Assembly: GCF_014698835.1 (NCBI RefSeq)
Contig: NZ_JACJTU010000031.1
Location: forward strand, 1-64,000
Source: Nostoc paludosum FACHB-159
GTDB taxonomy: Bacteria > Cyanobacteriota > Cyanobacteriia > Cyanobacteriales > Nostocaceae
Length of the DNA stretch: 64,000 nucleotides
Reading direction: 5' to 3'
The translations under genes and the position numbers were made by a program. The notes under the pieces are model-generated. The model was not told the DNA's origin, ran no database searches, and was given only the letters and a program-made list of their open reading frames with translations. Each line of letters begins with the position of its first letter. Position 1 is the stretch's first letter. Of the stretch, positions 35,502 through 45,900 are shown in pieces.

Positions 35502-36371
35502 ATGACAGATTTTCTTAAATTCCGCCAAAATAACTTTTCTGCGATTGAAAGTCTAGCTCAAAATTTAAAATCCACACTGCAAGAACTAGCAAGGCTGGAG
35601 AAAGATAAAAAATATTTATTTCTCCAAGCTGAAGCGACAATGGTTCACACTATTGTAAAAAATGCTGCAAGCTCTCTCAATCATTTAGTGCGTATAAATT
35701 TAGATAATGAAAAAGCTATTGCAGTCATAAAAACTGTAGTTAATTATTTACATACTGCCTATATTCGAGTCTACAAATATACTGGTTATATTGCTCAGAA
35801 ACTAGAACAGCTATTCCATGAAGCATTTAATTTGTTACCTTCAGGTATGACATTACAGCCTGAACTTTTTGCACCCAATGAAATCAAACCTCTTGAAGAA
35901 AACAAAACTCCTATTCTTGGTGTTATTGCCAATTGGTTTAAAAATAATGCTCAACGCTGGGCTTTTCAACAGCAACAAAAGTTAGATAAACAGTATTTCG
36001 ATTGCATCAACAATGGTAAACAAAAGCCCCCAGTTGCAGTGCAGCTATGTCTTGATTTAGAAAGTGTTACTACTCCCCAGCCTGTTGATTCATCTCAAGT
36101 CGTTGCTCAAGAACTTGTTGTTTTAGGCGATGTGGAATTGGAAGTGGAGAGTACGCTGAAGCCTGATACTTCTTGGACTAGAGGAGATCGCTTAAAAAGC
36201 GGTGGGTGTTCTGGGGCGATCGCTGAGGTTAAGGGTAATAAAGCCAAAATAGATTGGGATAACGGATATTCAGACGTTTATACCTTTGAGCAAATACACC
36301 GTTACGGCTATCAAAAGTTAGAAGTGCTGAAAAATCGTACTTTAACCATCGACAATATTACATTCGACTAA
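35502..36371 (+). CDS. Hypothetical protein with C-terminal SH3/KOW-like strand domain
   Basis: The 289-aa protein is helical in residues 1-170 (FSAIESLAQNLKSTLQELAR, YLFLQAEATMVHTIVKNAAS, VVNYLHTAYIRVYKYTGYIA). An acidic linker follows, and then a small domain at about 225-285: SWTRGDRLKSGGCSGAIAEV, KGNKAKIDWDNGYSDVYTFE and QIHRYGYQKL. The G.V.E....KAKI.WDNG pattern looks like a small beta-barrel of the kind that binds nucleic acid or peptides. It follows the heptamer cluster by 120 bp. No named family was recognised. Confidence 0.65.
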   Translation: MTDFLKFRQNNFSAIESLAQNLKSTLQELARLEKDKKYLFLQAEATMVHTIVKNAASSLNHLVRINLDNEKAIAVIKTVVNYLHTAYIRVYKYTGYIAQKLEQLFHEAFNLLPSGMTLQPELFAPNEIKPLEENKTPILGVIANWFKNNAQRWAFQQQQKLDKQYFDCINNGKQKPPVAVQLCLDLESVTTPQPVDSSQVVAQELVVLGDVELEVESTLKPDTSWTRGDRLKSGGCSGAIAEVKGNKAKIDWDNGYSDVYTFEQIHRYGYQKLEVLKNRTLTIDNITFD

Positions 36372-36379
36372 ACTTAAGG

Positions 36380-36412
36380 GCGATCGCGTAGCATCTCCGT
36401 AGGAGAATCGCT
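36380..36412. repeat. Short dispersed palindromic repeat
   Basis: GCGATCGCGTAGCATCTCCG followed by TAGGAGAATCGC forms an imperfect hairpin of the kind repeated throughout this window. It lies just past the stop of the 289-aa gene and may act as a terminator or mRNA 3' hairpin. Confidence 0.4.
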
Positions 36413-36457
36413 TGATTTTGGTATGCTAAAATCGGGGCTTTAAAAAGTTCTTTGAAA

Positions 36458-36757
36458 ATGCCAATAGTCCGACAAAGATACCCAAGCAACTGGAACGAAA
36501 TTTCTTTTGCAGTCAGAGAAGCTGCTCTCTGGAGATGTCAGCACTGCGATCGCCTTTGTTTTCGTCCTGGAGAAAAACCTAAAACTCTGACTCGCTCGGA
36601 ATGGACGATGGCAACTCTCACAGTCCATCACGCAGATTTTGCTCCTGAGAACAACAACTTCGACAACTTGATTGCTTTGTGCGCTCCCTGCCACTTGGCG
36701 CTGCACGCTAGAACTAAACGTTCAAACGTCTCCCCAGGACAGCTATCACTATGGTGA
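36458..36757 (+). CDS. HNH endonuclease-like protein
   Basis: 99 aa from ATG 36458 (an in-frame TTG is 2 codons upstream). It has a zinc-ribbon CQHCDRLC, then TVHHADFAPENNNFDNLIAL and CAPCHLALH. This is the HNH signature: paired CxxC, an HH pair, an N six residues before the second CxxCH. Single-domain HNH proteins of this size occur in cyanobacterial genomes and mobile DNA, where they act as nickases or homing-type nucleases. All metal and catalytic residues appear present. It stands alone with about 300 bp of empty DNA after it. Confidence 0.8.
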   Translation: MPIVRQRYPSNWNEISFAVREAALWRCQHCDRLCFRPGEKPKTLTRSEWTMATLTVHHADFAPENNNFDNLIALCAPCHLALHARTKRSNVSPGQLSLW

Positions 36758-37052
36758 ATATTTCTAAAGGGGGTCTGTAAAGTTGTTTAAAAACTGGAGA
36801 TATTGGGGCTACGTGTGAATCGTTAGAGCATTAAATTGAGTCATAGCAACATAGATTATGCTTTCGCTAGTTCCTCATATTCCTTAATCAACGCAAAGAC
36901 TGTTATGCAACCCAGGATTGTGGGGTAGTTGCACATCTTGGATACCCGAATATGGTTTGTAACCTTATCTAACAACTAACTGCTTTTGCGTAAAATCCAC
37001 TGGCAAGGGAAGATACCAGAATAGACATTCCCTACTGGAGCGATCGCGTGAG

Positions 37053-37730
37053 ATGACAAATGATGAACAACACAGAGACGACGCTCTCAACCTGGAACTA
37101 CAGCAGCTAGTTAATGAAGCCAAGCGATATGCGGCTGAGAGTGAGAATGCAATTGACAGAGCCAAACGACGGATAGCTTTAAATAAGCTAATTAATGCTA
37201 TTCGCTGTTCTGGGAGATTGAGCCAGCAAACTCAGTGGTTAGGATTACCTAACTATGAAGACTATTATCATGAAGCATTGCAACATACCTTCATAGAAAT
37301 TTGCCGTCATATTGAACAATATAATCCACAATATCCAGTGATGGCATGGGTAAATCAAATTTTCGGTAGACGATTTTATGATGTAGTGAAAAAAGACCGG
37401 AAAAGAGGGATAACTCTGCTTCCCAAAAATCAGGAAAATACTCAAGTGCTGTCTTTAGACGAACTCAACAAAGATTTACCTGTAGACAATGAGATATCTG
37501 AGCAAGAGCAGCTAAAGGAAATTATCGAGAATGACCCAGAGAATTTTTTAAATAACGAGTATATTAAAGAACATCCCAAAGCTAGTTTAAAAGCTATTCT
37601 ATTGCTGGTATTAGAAGGAAAGCAATGGAAGGAAATTTCTGAAGAATTAGGTGTACCACTTTCGACAGCTTCTAGTTTTTACCAGCGTCGGATGCATAAA
37701 ATCATTACTTATTTAAAGAAATATATATAG
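37053..37730 (+). CDS. Sigma-70-like RNA polymerase sigma factor
   Basis: 225 aa. A region-2-like part lies around residues 55-120: YEDYYHEALQHTFIEICRHI and NPQYPVMAWVNQIFGRRFYD followed by VVKKDRKRG. A region-4-like helix-turn-helix is at the C-terminus: LVLEGKQWKEISEELGVPLS then TASSFYQRRMHKI. The layout is that of small alternative sigma factors. In cyanobacteria this type is often next to DUF1822 and CHAT genes, as here, where DUF1822 follows after 41 bp. It probably controls the protease island downstream. Confidence 0.75.
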   Translation: MTNDEQHRDDALNLELQQLVNEAKRYAAESENAIDRAKRRIALNKLINAIRCSGRLSQQTQWLGLPNYEDYYHEALQHTFIEICRHIEQYNPQYPVMAWVNQIFGRRFYDVVKKDRKRGITLLPKNQENTQVLSLDELNKDLPVDNEISEQEQLKEIIENDPENFLNNEYIKEHPKASLKAILLLVLEGKQWKEISEELGVPLSTASSFYQRRMHKIITYLKKYI

Positions 37731-37771
37731 AAACTGGATTAACTCACTATTCAAATTTTGGAGATTTTCTG

Positions 37772-38701
37772 ATGAATAGCATCACTGAGCAACTAACTTT
37801 TAGCGTTTTTCTATCTATAGAAGCTCATGCCATTGCTCAAGAATATAGCAAAGGGATTTCTAACACTGTTAAGCGTCAACAGATTTATCTGAATACTTTG
37901 GCTGTATATGCTGTAGATAATTATCTCCAGTGTATGGAATTTGAGACTGATTGGCTCTCTAGTGATAGCCGCGAACGTTTAGCAATTCAATTGATGAATG
38001 TAGCTGATTTAGAAGTGAAAAACTTAGGGAAATTAGAATGTCGTCCAGTTTTACCAAAAGCAGAAGTATGTGAGATACCACCGGAGGTTAGCGAAGATAG
38101 ATTGGGTTATGTAGCTGTGCAATTTAATTCTTCTCTAAAAGAGGCGACAATTTTAGGTTTTACAACTCAAGCTAAGGCTGAAGTTCCTCTAAATCAGTTG
38201 CAATCTTTAGAGGATTTTTTGCTTTATCTGAGTGAACTAGAAATAGCTAAATCTCCACAACAAGAGGATTCATCAAGCTTAGTGAAAATTGGACAATGGT
38301 TGGATGGATTTGTCGATGCAGGTTGGCAAACTATTGAAAATCTCTTAAATCCTCAACAATTAGGATTGGCTTTTAAGAGTGCTGTGAGCATGACGCGGGG
38401 TCAAAAAATTGATTTAGGGATGCAACTTGAGCAACTTTCTGTAGCGTTAGTGGTGAAAATTGCTGAGGGAAGTGAGGGTGAAGTTGATATATTAACCCAA
38501 GTATATCCTATTGGACACAATGTTTTACCTCAAGGAGTGAAATTAAATATTCATGATGAATCAGGAGAAAGTGTTTTAGAAGTGATATCTAGAGATGAAG
38601 ATAACTGGATTCAATTAGAGTTTAGCGCTGAGTTGGGGGAAAAATTTGAAATTATGGTGGCTTATGGCGACTCGCAGCAAACAAGAGAATTTGAAGTTTA
38701 A
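37772..38701 (+). CDS. DUF1822 family protein
   Basis: The 309-aa soluble protein fits the DUF1822 pattern. Its N-terminal helical part has HAIAQEYSKGISNTVKRQQI, then YLNTLAVYAVDNYLQCMEFE and TDWLSSDSRE. A strand-rich middle and a C-terminal beta region follow (VLPQGVKLNIHDESGESVLE, WIQLEFSAELGEKFEI). DUF1822 has no assigned biochemical role, but genes for it recur between a small sigma factor and CHAT or TPR effectors. That order is kept here. It may be an anti-sigma or adaptor protein, which is inference. Confidence 0.7.
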   Translation: MNSITEQLTFSVFLSIEAHAIAQEYSKGISNTVKRQQIYLNTLAVYAVDNYLQCMEFETDWLSSDSRERLAIQLMNVADLEVKNLGKLECRPVLPKAEVCEIPPEVSEDRLGYVAVQFNSSLKEATILGFTTQAKAEVPLNQLQSLEDFLLYLSELEIAKSPQQEDSSSLVKIGQWLDGFVDAGWQTIENLLNPQQLGLAFKSAVSMTRGQKIDLGMQLEQLSVALVVKIAEGSEGEVDILTQVYPIGHNVLPQGVKLNIHDESGESVLEVISRDEDNWIQLEFSAELGEKFEIMVAYGDSQQTREFEV

Positions 38702-38708
38702 TATTACC

Positions 38709-38748
38709 CTCTCCTCCTCTCTGCGCCTCTGCGTCTCTGCGTGAGATT
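38709..38748. repeat. Copy of a dispersed CTCTGCG-type repeat
   Basis: TCTCTGCGCCTCTGCGTCTC followed by TGCGTGAGATT is a well-known dispersed motif of Nostocales genomes. A related inverse form is at about 42170-42200 (CTCACGCCAAGACGCAAAG) and another at 47935-47957. It lies in the 77-bp gap before the double-trypsin gene. Confidence 0.5.
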
Positions 38749-38778
38749 CATACACTCTCTGTTCACAAGTCTTGCAAC

Positions 38779-41700
38779 ATGAATAAAACTATTGTCCTGA
38801 TTACTTCCTTACTTTTCCTACCCTTCCCCACCTTTGCTGTTGAAACTTCCTCTCATACTGTTTCCCAAGCAGCAGTTGAGACTTCCAATTGCGAAATTAA
38901 AGCAGAAAATGGAGACACTGGAGAATATTCAGATAAACAACTGGAAACCCTTGCTAAGAGAATCACAGTTAGAGTCATTGGTGATAATAACGGGGGATCG
39001 GGAACTCTACTAGCTAAAAAAGGCAATACCTACCTAGTTATTACTAACTCTCATGTAGTTCGAGGAGTTAACAGCATCAGTTTGCAAATGTCTGATGGCA
39101 AAACATATTCTGCACAAATTCTTCCTAACACTAACTTTGATAAATTTGATTTAGCCTTATTAGAATTTAAAACTAATCAAAACTATTGCCTTTTAGAACC
39201 TTTCCAAGCAATTCCTGATACAGATACACAAGTTTTGGCTGCTGGATATTCTTCTGAAAAAGGAGAGATAGTATTTCGTACAGGTATAGTCAAACAAATA
39301 TTCCAACTAGCACTAAAGGAAGGATATTCTATTGGCTATAGCAGCGATATTGAACAAGGAATGAGTGGTGGTGCAATTGTTAACTCTGTAGGACAAATAA
39401 TTGGGATAAATGGTAGAAGTGCTTACCCTATTTTAAATACAGGTTATGTTTATCCTGATGGTTCGCCTCTCACCAATGAAGAAATCCAGCAAATGCGGAA
39501 ACTCAGTTGGGGAATACCTATCTCCACTTTCTTAGCACAGGTGAACAACCAGATATTGACAGCTTACTCCTTACCTTTACCAAAGCTAAAGCCAGAGCAA
39601 TCGTATACCGTGCCAGCAACGCGATTAACTGGATGGCTAGGAGAATTAGCACAGAAAGCCAAACAAATTACTGTCAGAATTGATAGTAGTAGTAAAGCTA
39701 ATGGTTCAGGAATAATTATTGCTAAAAATGGGGACACCTATACAGTATTAACAGCAGCGCATGTTGTCTGTGAAAGAGGAGATGCAACCCAGGCATGTCA
39801 CAACTATAACTATCAGATACTTGCACCAGATGACAAACAATATCTTGTAGATAAAAGTACGATTAAAACAGAATCAGGAGTAGATTTAGCCGTGGTTAAA
39901 TTTACCGCCCCTCATCAAAATTACCAAGTAGCGACCTTAGCGAACTATAACCCCAAAAATTTTGATTATATGTTTACTTCTGGCTATCCTAAGCAAGGAG
40001 ATAATTATTCACCTTGGCGGTTAACGATGGGGATAATTTTTGATAAAGAACAGGGGCGAATACAATCTAAAGAACCAGATTTGCAAACTGACAGTTCTAG
40101 CAAATCACAAACTGCAAGTTCTTTAACTGGAGGATATGAATTAGTTTACACCAGCATCTCCTATGGTGGGATGAGTGGCGGGGCTGTATTAGATTCCCAA
40201 GGACGAGTGATTGGGATTCATGGACGTGCAGAAGGAGAACAAGCCTTTGATGAGAAAACAGGAGATATGGGTAGTAGTGATCGTCAAGTACAAATAGGCT
40301 ATAGTTTAGGCATTCCTGTGAGTACCTTTTTAGGGTTAGCAACACGATTGGGAGTGCAACCACAAAAGGTAGAAACTACTGCTGCACCGCAACTAAATAC
40401 TCAACAAATCAAATCGATTGAAGAAGCGATATTATCAACAGATATATCCACAGGAAATACAACAGCCAGCCAATGGATAGAAAGAGGAAATCAACTGTGG
40501 CGATTACTTCGAGTAGAAGAAGCAGTTAAAGCATTTGATGAAGCGATAAAGCTGAACCCATCATTTGTTTATTTAGCTTATTATGGCAAGGGTTTGGCGT
40601 TATATTGGAATAGAAAATATCAAGAGTCTATACCTGAATTCGAGTTAACAACAAAACTCAAACCAGACTTTGTGGCTGCTTGGCTATACCTAAGTGAAGT
40701 TTATCGTCTATTCAAGCAGCCAGATAAGGCGTTAGTAACAATACAAAAAGCAATTTCGCTCCAGCCAAAAAACCCAAACCTGTATAACCAGAAATATCTA
40801 GTATTAGAGGATTTAAAACGATATGCAGAAGCAGAAACAGCAATAAATAAAGCAATTGAACTCAATCCCCACGCTGCATTTTACGACAATCGGGGGAATC
40901 ATTATGCTGACCGGAAAAAATGGGATTTAGCACTGGCTAATTTTAACCAAGCCCTTGCCATTAATCCTCAGTCTGCTGAAGCTTACAATAATCGAGGAAC
41001 TCTTCACGCAGACCAAAAAAAATGGGATTTAGCACTAGCTGATTTCAACAATGCTATTGCGTTTAATCCTAAGTATGCTGAAGCTTATATCAATCGGGGG
41101 AATCTTTTCTCTGACCTAAAAAAATGGGAATTAGCAGAAGCTGATTTCTCCCAAGCCATTGCTATTAATTCTCAGTATGCTAATGCTTACGTCGATCGGG
41201 GTCTTTTTTACAGAGAGCAGAAAAAATGGGAATTAGCTGAAGCTGATTTCTCCAAGGCTATTACGATTAATCCTCAATATGCTAATGCTTACAACAATCG
41301 TGGGATTCTTTACTATGATCTTCAAAAATGGGAATTAGCTGAAGCTGATTTTACCAAAGCTATTGCGATTAATACTCAAGATGCTAATGCTTACATTAAT
41401 CGGGGGAATCTTTACTATGATCTTCAAAAATGGGATTTAGCACTTACTGATTATAACCAAGCCATTGTTATTAATCCTCAAGATGCTGAAGTTTTCTACA
41501 ATCGGGGGAATCTTTACTCTCAGCTTCAAAAATGGGATTTAGCTCTTACTGATTACAACAAATCCATTGCTATTAATCCTCAGTATGCTGATGCTTACAA
41601 CAATCGGGGGAATCTTTACTCTCAGCTTCAAAAATGGGATTTAGCACTGGCTAATTTCAACAAAGCCATTACCATTAATCCTGAGTATGCTCCTGCTTAC

Positions 41701-41949
41701 AACAATCGAGGGAATCTTTACACGGTGCTTCAAAAATTGGACTTAGCACTAGCTGATTTCACCAAAGCCATTGCTATTAATCCTCAGTCTGCTAATGCTT
41801 ACGCAGGCATAGGAGTAGTTTACCTCCAAAAAGGGGATACACAAAAAGCAATTAAAGATTTACAGCAAGCAGCCCAACTATTCTATGCTCAAGGCAATAC
41901 TGCTGCTTATGAAGTTGTTATTAATCTCTTAAAACAGTTACAAAGATAA
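38779..41949 (+). CDS. Secreted double-trypsin protease with C-terminal TPR array
   Basis: 1056 aa with a signal peptide (cleavage near residue 20). There are two trypsin-like domains, both with complete triads: H92/D124/S196 (TNSHVV, DKFDLALL, EQGMSGGAI) and H328/D369/S466 (TAAHVV, GVDLAVV, GGMSGGAV). Residues 565-1050 are about 13 TPRs with a 34-residue period and NRGNLYSQLQKWDLAL-type units. The protein would act in the periplasm or outside, with TPRs binding partners or substrates. A close relative lies at 49383-53531 on the other strand. It follows sigma and DUF1822 genes and precedes a CHAT-STAND gene. Confidence 0.85.
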   Translation: MNKTIVLITSLLFLPFPTFAVETSSHTVSQAAVETSNCEIKAENGDTGEYSDKQLETLAKRITVRVIGDNNGGSGTLLAKKGNTYLVITNSHVVRGVNSISLQMSDGKTYSAQILPNTNFDKFDLALLEFKTNQNYCLLEPFQAIPDTDTQVLAAGYSSEKGEIVFRTGIVKQIFQLALKEGYSIGYSSDIEQGMSGGAIVNSVGQIIGINGRSAYPILNTGYVYPDGSPLTNEEIQQMRKLSWGIPISTFLAQVNNQILTAYSLPLPKLKPEQSYTVPATRLTGWLGELAQKAKQITVRIDSSSKANGSGIIIAKNGDTYTVLTAAHVVCERGDATQACHNYNYQILAPDDKQYLVDKSTIKTESGVDLAVVKFTAPHQNYQVATLANYNPKNFDYMFTSGYPKQGDNYSPWRLTMGIIFDKEQGRIQSKEPDLQTDSSSKSQTASSLTGGYELVYTSISYGGMSGGAVLDSQGRVIGIHGRAEGEQAFDEKTGDMGSSDRQVQIGYSLGIPVSTFLGLATRLGVQPQKVETTAAPQLNTQQIKSIEEAILSTDISTGNTTASQWIERGNQLWRLLRVEEAVKAFDEAIKLNPSFVYLAYYGKGLALYWNRKYQESIPEFELTTKLKPDFVAAWLYLSEVYRLFKQPDKALVTIQKAISLQPKNPNLYNQKYLVLEDLKRYAEAETAINKAIELNPHAAFYDNRGNHYADRKKWDLALANFNQALAINPQSAEAYNNRGTLHADQKKWDLALADFNNAIAFNPKYAEAYINRGNLFSDLKKWELAEADFSQAIAINSQYANAYVDRGLFYREQKKWELAEADFSKAITINPQYANAYNNRGILYYDLQKWELAEADFTKAIAINTQDANAYINRGNLYYDLQKWDLALTDYNQAIVINPQDAEVFYNRGNLYSQLQKWDLALTDYNKSIAINPQYADAYNNRGNLYSQLQKWDLALANFNKAITINPEYAPAYNNRGNLYTVLQKLDLALADFTKAIAINPQSANAYAGIGVVYLQKGDTQKAIKDLQQAAQLFYAQGNTAAYEVVINLLKQLQR

Positions 41950-41973
41950 ACATAATCATTTCTTTAACTTAGT

Positions 41974-42132
41974 TATGCGACAACTTCGCCGTAAAGTTGG
42001 AACTGTCCCGCTGTACTACAATTAAAAATTCAATCTCTATCATTGATGCAGGTTGAAGACTTGGCAGCGGCTTTACTTGATTTTTCGGATTTAACCGATT
42101 TAGAAGCTTGGTTAGTGCAAAATCAAGGTTAA
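41974..42132 (+). pseudogene. DUF4351 C-terminal remnant of an Rpn-family nuclease/transposase
   Basis: One frame gives MRQLRRKVGTVPLYYN and then, after a shift near 42010-42022, a second frame gives KIQSLSLMQVEDLAAALLDF and DLTDLEAWLVQNQG with a stop at 42132. This is the DUF4351 tail, closely similar to the tail at 48894-49133 (LSIEQLENLGEALLDF...DLETWF). The rest of the gene is missing. Confidence 0.6.
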
Positions 42133-42217
42133 TATTATTTTTGGCTGTGCTGATTGATGGGATGATTTTTTCTCACGCCAAGACGCAAAGATGCAAAGAA
42201 TCTATCTTTAGTATTAA

Positions 42218-42409
42218 GCAGTAGCTTTGCATGGCAAAGGAGAAAAAGAAAAAGCCTATCAGTTAGCTGAAACCGCTTTAAGGTTAGACAAAAAATTTGC
42301 GGATATTAAATTTTTGAAAGAAAATCTCTGGGGTGAGAATTTAATTGCTGATGCTCAAAAATTACTCTCTAGCCCTCAAATTCAAACTTTGCGATCGCAG
42401 CTTCGTTAA
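42218..42409 (+). pseudogene. C-terminal remnant of a trypsin-TPR gene
   Basis: The frame reads AVALHGKGEKEKAYQLAETA, then a segment ending LLSSPQIQTLRSQLR. This aligns along its whole length with the C-terminus of the protein at 49383-53531 (YNKGEQEKAYQLAETALRQH...LLSSPRIQSLLSQIR). The upstream part is gone and the only start is a TTG, so this is a gene end left by deletion or recombination between paralogues. Confidence 0.7.
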
Positions 42410-42450
42410 ATATGGAAAGGCGTAAAACATAGCTGATATAATGCCTGTCT

Positions 42451-42693
42451 ATGTTCGATAACGTCTGTCGCTTTTTAGCAGAGTCATTTTCAGCCGATTT
42501 CGCCACCTGGCTACTCGGCGAATCTATTGCACTCACCCAACTCAGCCCATCAGAATTATCCCTCGAACCGATTCGAGCGGATGCTTTAATTCTGTTACAG
42601 TCCGATGAACTTGTTCTGCATATTGAATTCCAGACTGAACCCAAAGCCGAAATTGGTATTGAGCCGAGATGTGACCCAAAACTTGCAAGATGA
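42451..42693 (+). pseudogene. N-terminal fragment of an Rpn-family PD-(D/E)XK nuclease/transposase
   Basis: 80 codons read MFDNVCRFLAESFSADFATW, LLGESIALTQLSPSELSLEP and IRADALILLQSDELVLHIEF. The IRAD...LHIEFQTEP pattern carries the D and E-x-Q residues of the recombination-promoting nuclease family. The frame ends soon after, so the domain is truncated. With the DUF4351 tail at 41974-42132 it suggests a scrambled former Rpn gene. Confidence 0.65.
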
Positions 42694-42966
42694 CCTGAAA
42701 AGGCTTGATTTTACGTTAAAAATCCTGGCTTTTTGACTTTGATGTAGCAAATTTTCAAAGGTAAACACGATAAGGTTTTTCAGTCCATCTTGCCGAAAAT
42801 TACAAACATCTCGGCTCAACACCTATAGGAGAATTGGAGAACGGTAGTGCGATCGCCATTTACGTAGAGTAAACTTTTGTGACAACCTCAGCTATTCGCG
42901 TAAAATGTTGCCAAAGGAACCGAACTCAGAATAGAGGTTTTCTGCGGGGGTAGGAGTGGTAAGACT

Positions 42967-45900
42967 ATGAACAAGTTAGTCGTCCTCAAGCTGGATGGTG
43001 ACTTTTATGAGGGCTTCCGTGTTAGTTTAGAAATTGGTGAAGATGGTTCGCTTCCTGATGTTGAGCTAAGTGACAAGGAATTAAAATTACCTCCGCTTCC
43101 CACCCTACCTGATATTTATCAAGATTGGTCTAACAGTTATCGCAGTCTGGATGGATACCGCATTAAACCAAAAAAAGAACAGATTACTAATGTCAGGTTT
43201 CAATCTTTGAAAAAAGAATGTCACGCTAAAGCAGACATTATCAAGCAGAATTTTATTACTTGGTTGCAAGCAGATTCCTTTCGGCGGATTAAAGAACTAT
43301 GTTTAACACAATTAACTGCTGCTGATCAAGTGCGAGTAATTATTCGCACCAATGAAACTCAACTGCGAAAATTACCTTGGCATTTATGGGATTTATTTGA
43401 GTATTATCCTCATGCAGAGGTAGCTTTGAGTTCGCTTTCATCTCAACGATTTAAAAAAAGCGATCGCCTGAATACTCGCATTTTAATTATCCTGGGTAAT
43501 AGTGAAGGAATTAACGTTGCTGAAGATGAGAAACTCTTAAAAAAATACTGCCAAGCAGCTGAAGTAATTGTTTTAGTTGAACCAACACCTGTAGAACTCA
43601 ACAAACACCTTTGGAATGAAAAAGGTTGGGATATTCTCTTGTTTTCTGGGCATAGTCGCACAGAGTCAACAAAGGGCAGAATTTTTCTCAACCGCAGCGA
43701 TAGTTTAACAATGGATCAGTTGCGGTATGGACTACAAACCGCAGTCAGGCGAGGGTTACAGTTAGCTTTTTTTAACTCTTGTGATGGTTTAGGAATTGCA
43801 GCGGAGTTAGAAAGTTTGCATATTCCGCAAGTAATTGTGATGCGCGAACCTGTACCAGATAAGGTAGCACATCAGTTTTTAAAAGACTTTATTCAAGAGT
43901 TTACAGGGAGGAAATCTTTCTATCAATCTGTTAATATTGCTCGGCAAAAATTACAGGGTTTAGAAACAGATTATCCTTGCGCCAGTTGGTTGCCTGTGAT
44001 TGTGCAAAATTTGTTAGCAACACCTCCCACTTGGCAGAGTATGGGGTCAGTTGCTAACTGTCCCTATCGCGGTTTAGCTGCTTTCAAACAAGAAGATGCA
44101 CCCTATTTCTATGGGCGAGAAACGGTGACACAACAGTTAGTTACTGCGGTGAAGAAAAAGCATCTAGTAGCAGTGGTTGGTGCTTCTGGAAGTGGTAAAT
44201 CTTCAGTGGTGTTTGCGGGGTTGATTCCGCAATTAAAGCAAGATAGAAGTAAGAATTGGCAGATTGTATCTTTTCGTCCTGGGAATAATCCGTTAGAATC
44301 TTTAGCGATGGCTATGCCCGCCGCAGGCATCGCACTTTCTCAAGGATTGGGGAATGGGGACTGGGGACTGGGGACTGGGAAGGATTTTCTTTCTCATCAT
44401 CGGTTGCAGGAATTAGAACTGGAAGTGGAGTTAACAAAGAACGATCGCACTTTACAAAACTTCTTAGAATCTATCATTGCAGCCTCACCCAAGTCTCACA
44501 TAGTTGTAATTGCCGATCAATTTGAAGAACTCTACACTCTTTGTCAGGATACCGAAGAACGCAAAATCTTTTTAGATCATCTCCTGAATGCGGTGCAGAG
44601 TGTTCCTGGCTTTACCTTAGTGTTAACTTTGCGGGCGGATTTTTTTGGCGAAGCTTTATCCTACCGTCCTTTGAGTAATGCGTTGCAGGATGCTCAGGTA
44701 AACTTAGGGCCGATGAATGCTGTAGAGTTAGAGAGTGCGATCGCTCAACCGGCGCAAATCCTCAATGTGCAGTTAGAACCGGGATTAACCCAACGTCTCA
44801 TTGATGTTGTATTGGATTCTCCCAGTCACTTACCCTTACTTGAATTTACCTTAACTCAGTTGTGGCAAAAACAACAGCAAGGATGGCTGACTCATCAAGC
44901 ATACACAGATATTGGGGGTGTGGAAACTGCTTTAGCCAACCATGCAGAATCAGTCTATGTTCAACTGAATTCAGCAGATAAAGAAAGAGTACAACAAATA
45001 TTTATTCAGTTAGTACAACCCACAGACAACAAGGCAGATATCCGCCGTTTAGCCAATCGTGAGGAGGTGGGAGAAGAAAACTGGAATTTAGTTACACAGT
45101 TAGCTGATGCGCGGTTATTGGTGACAAATCGCCATGAAGTTACCAACATTGAAACTGTGGAAATTATCCATGAAGCATTAATCAAAAACTGGCGAAGATT
45201 GCAGCAATGGATGCAAATTGATGGAGAATTTCGCCATTGGCAAGAGCAATTAAGAGTATTAATCAAACAATGGGAACATAGTAATCAAGATGCCGGAGCA
45301 TTGTTACGAGGTAAACCTTTAATTGATGCTGAGGAATGGTTGCTACAACGCACCACTCAAATTAATGCCACTGAGCAAAGTTTTATTAATTTAAGTTTAG
45401 AACTACGCAATAGAGAACATCAAGCTCAGAATGCGGCTAAAAAAAGAACTATAATCCTATTAACTACTGGCTTAGTAGGGGCGTTACTATTAGCTGGTAT
45501 GGCTTTATTTCAACAACAACAAGCACAAATTAATGAACTACAAGCCCTCAATCTGTCTGCAAAAGTCTTATTAAAGTCGGGGAACGAAGTTGAAGCATTT
45601 ATTCCCATACTGCAAGTTATGAAAAATTTAGAGGGATTACAATTATTAGATTCCCAAACTAAGATAGGTTTATCCACATCTATTCTGGAAAATATCAACC
45701 AAATTCGAGAATACAATCGCTTCACAGGACATCAAGGAGAGATTACCAGCATTAAATTTAGTCCAGATGGTCAGCTTTTAGCTTCAGCTAGTCAAGATAC
45801 AACCATAAAAATTTGGCGACGAGATGGACGATTGCTGCAAACACTAGCAGATCATCGTGATGGGGTATTTAGTGTAATTTTCAGCCCAAATAATCAATTG

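Noticed and set aside
36758..37052. Gap between HNH and sigma genes as a possible RNA gene
   Set aside because: No hairpin-terminator pair or tRNA-like fold was found by eye.
42369..42822. Minus-strand ORFs opposite the Rpn fragment
   Set aside because: Shadow frames; the plus frame carries the recognisable nuclease motif.
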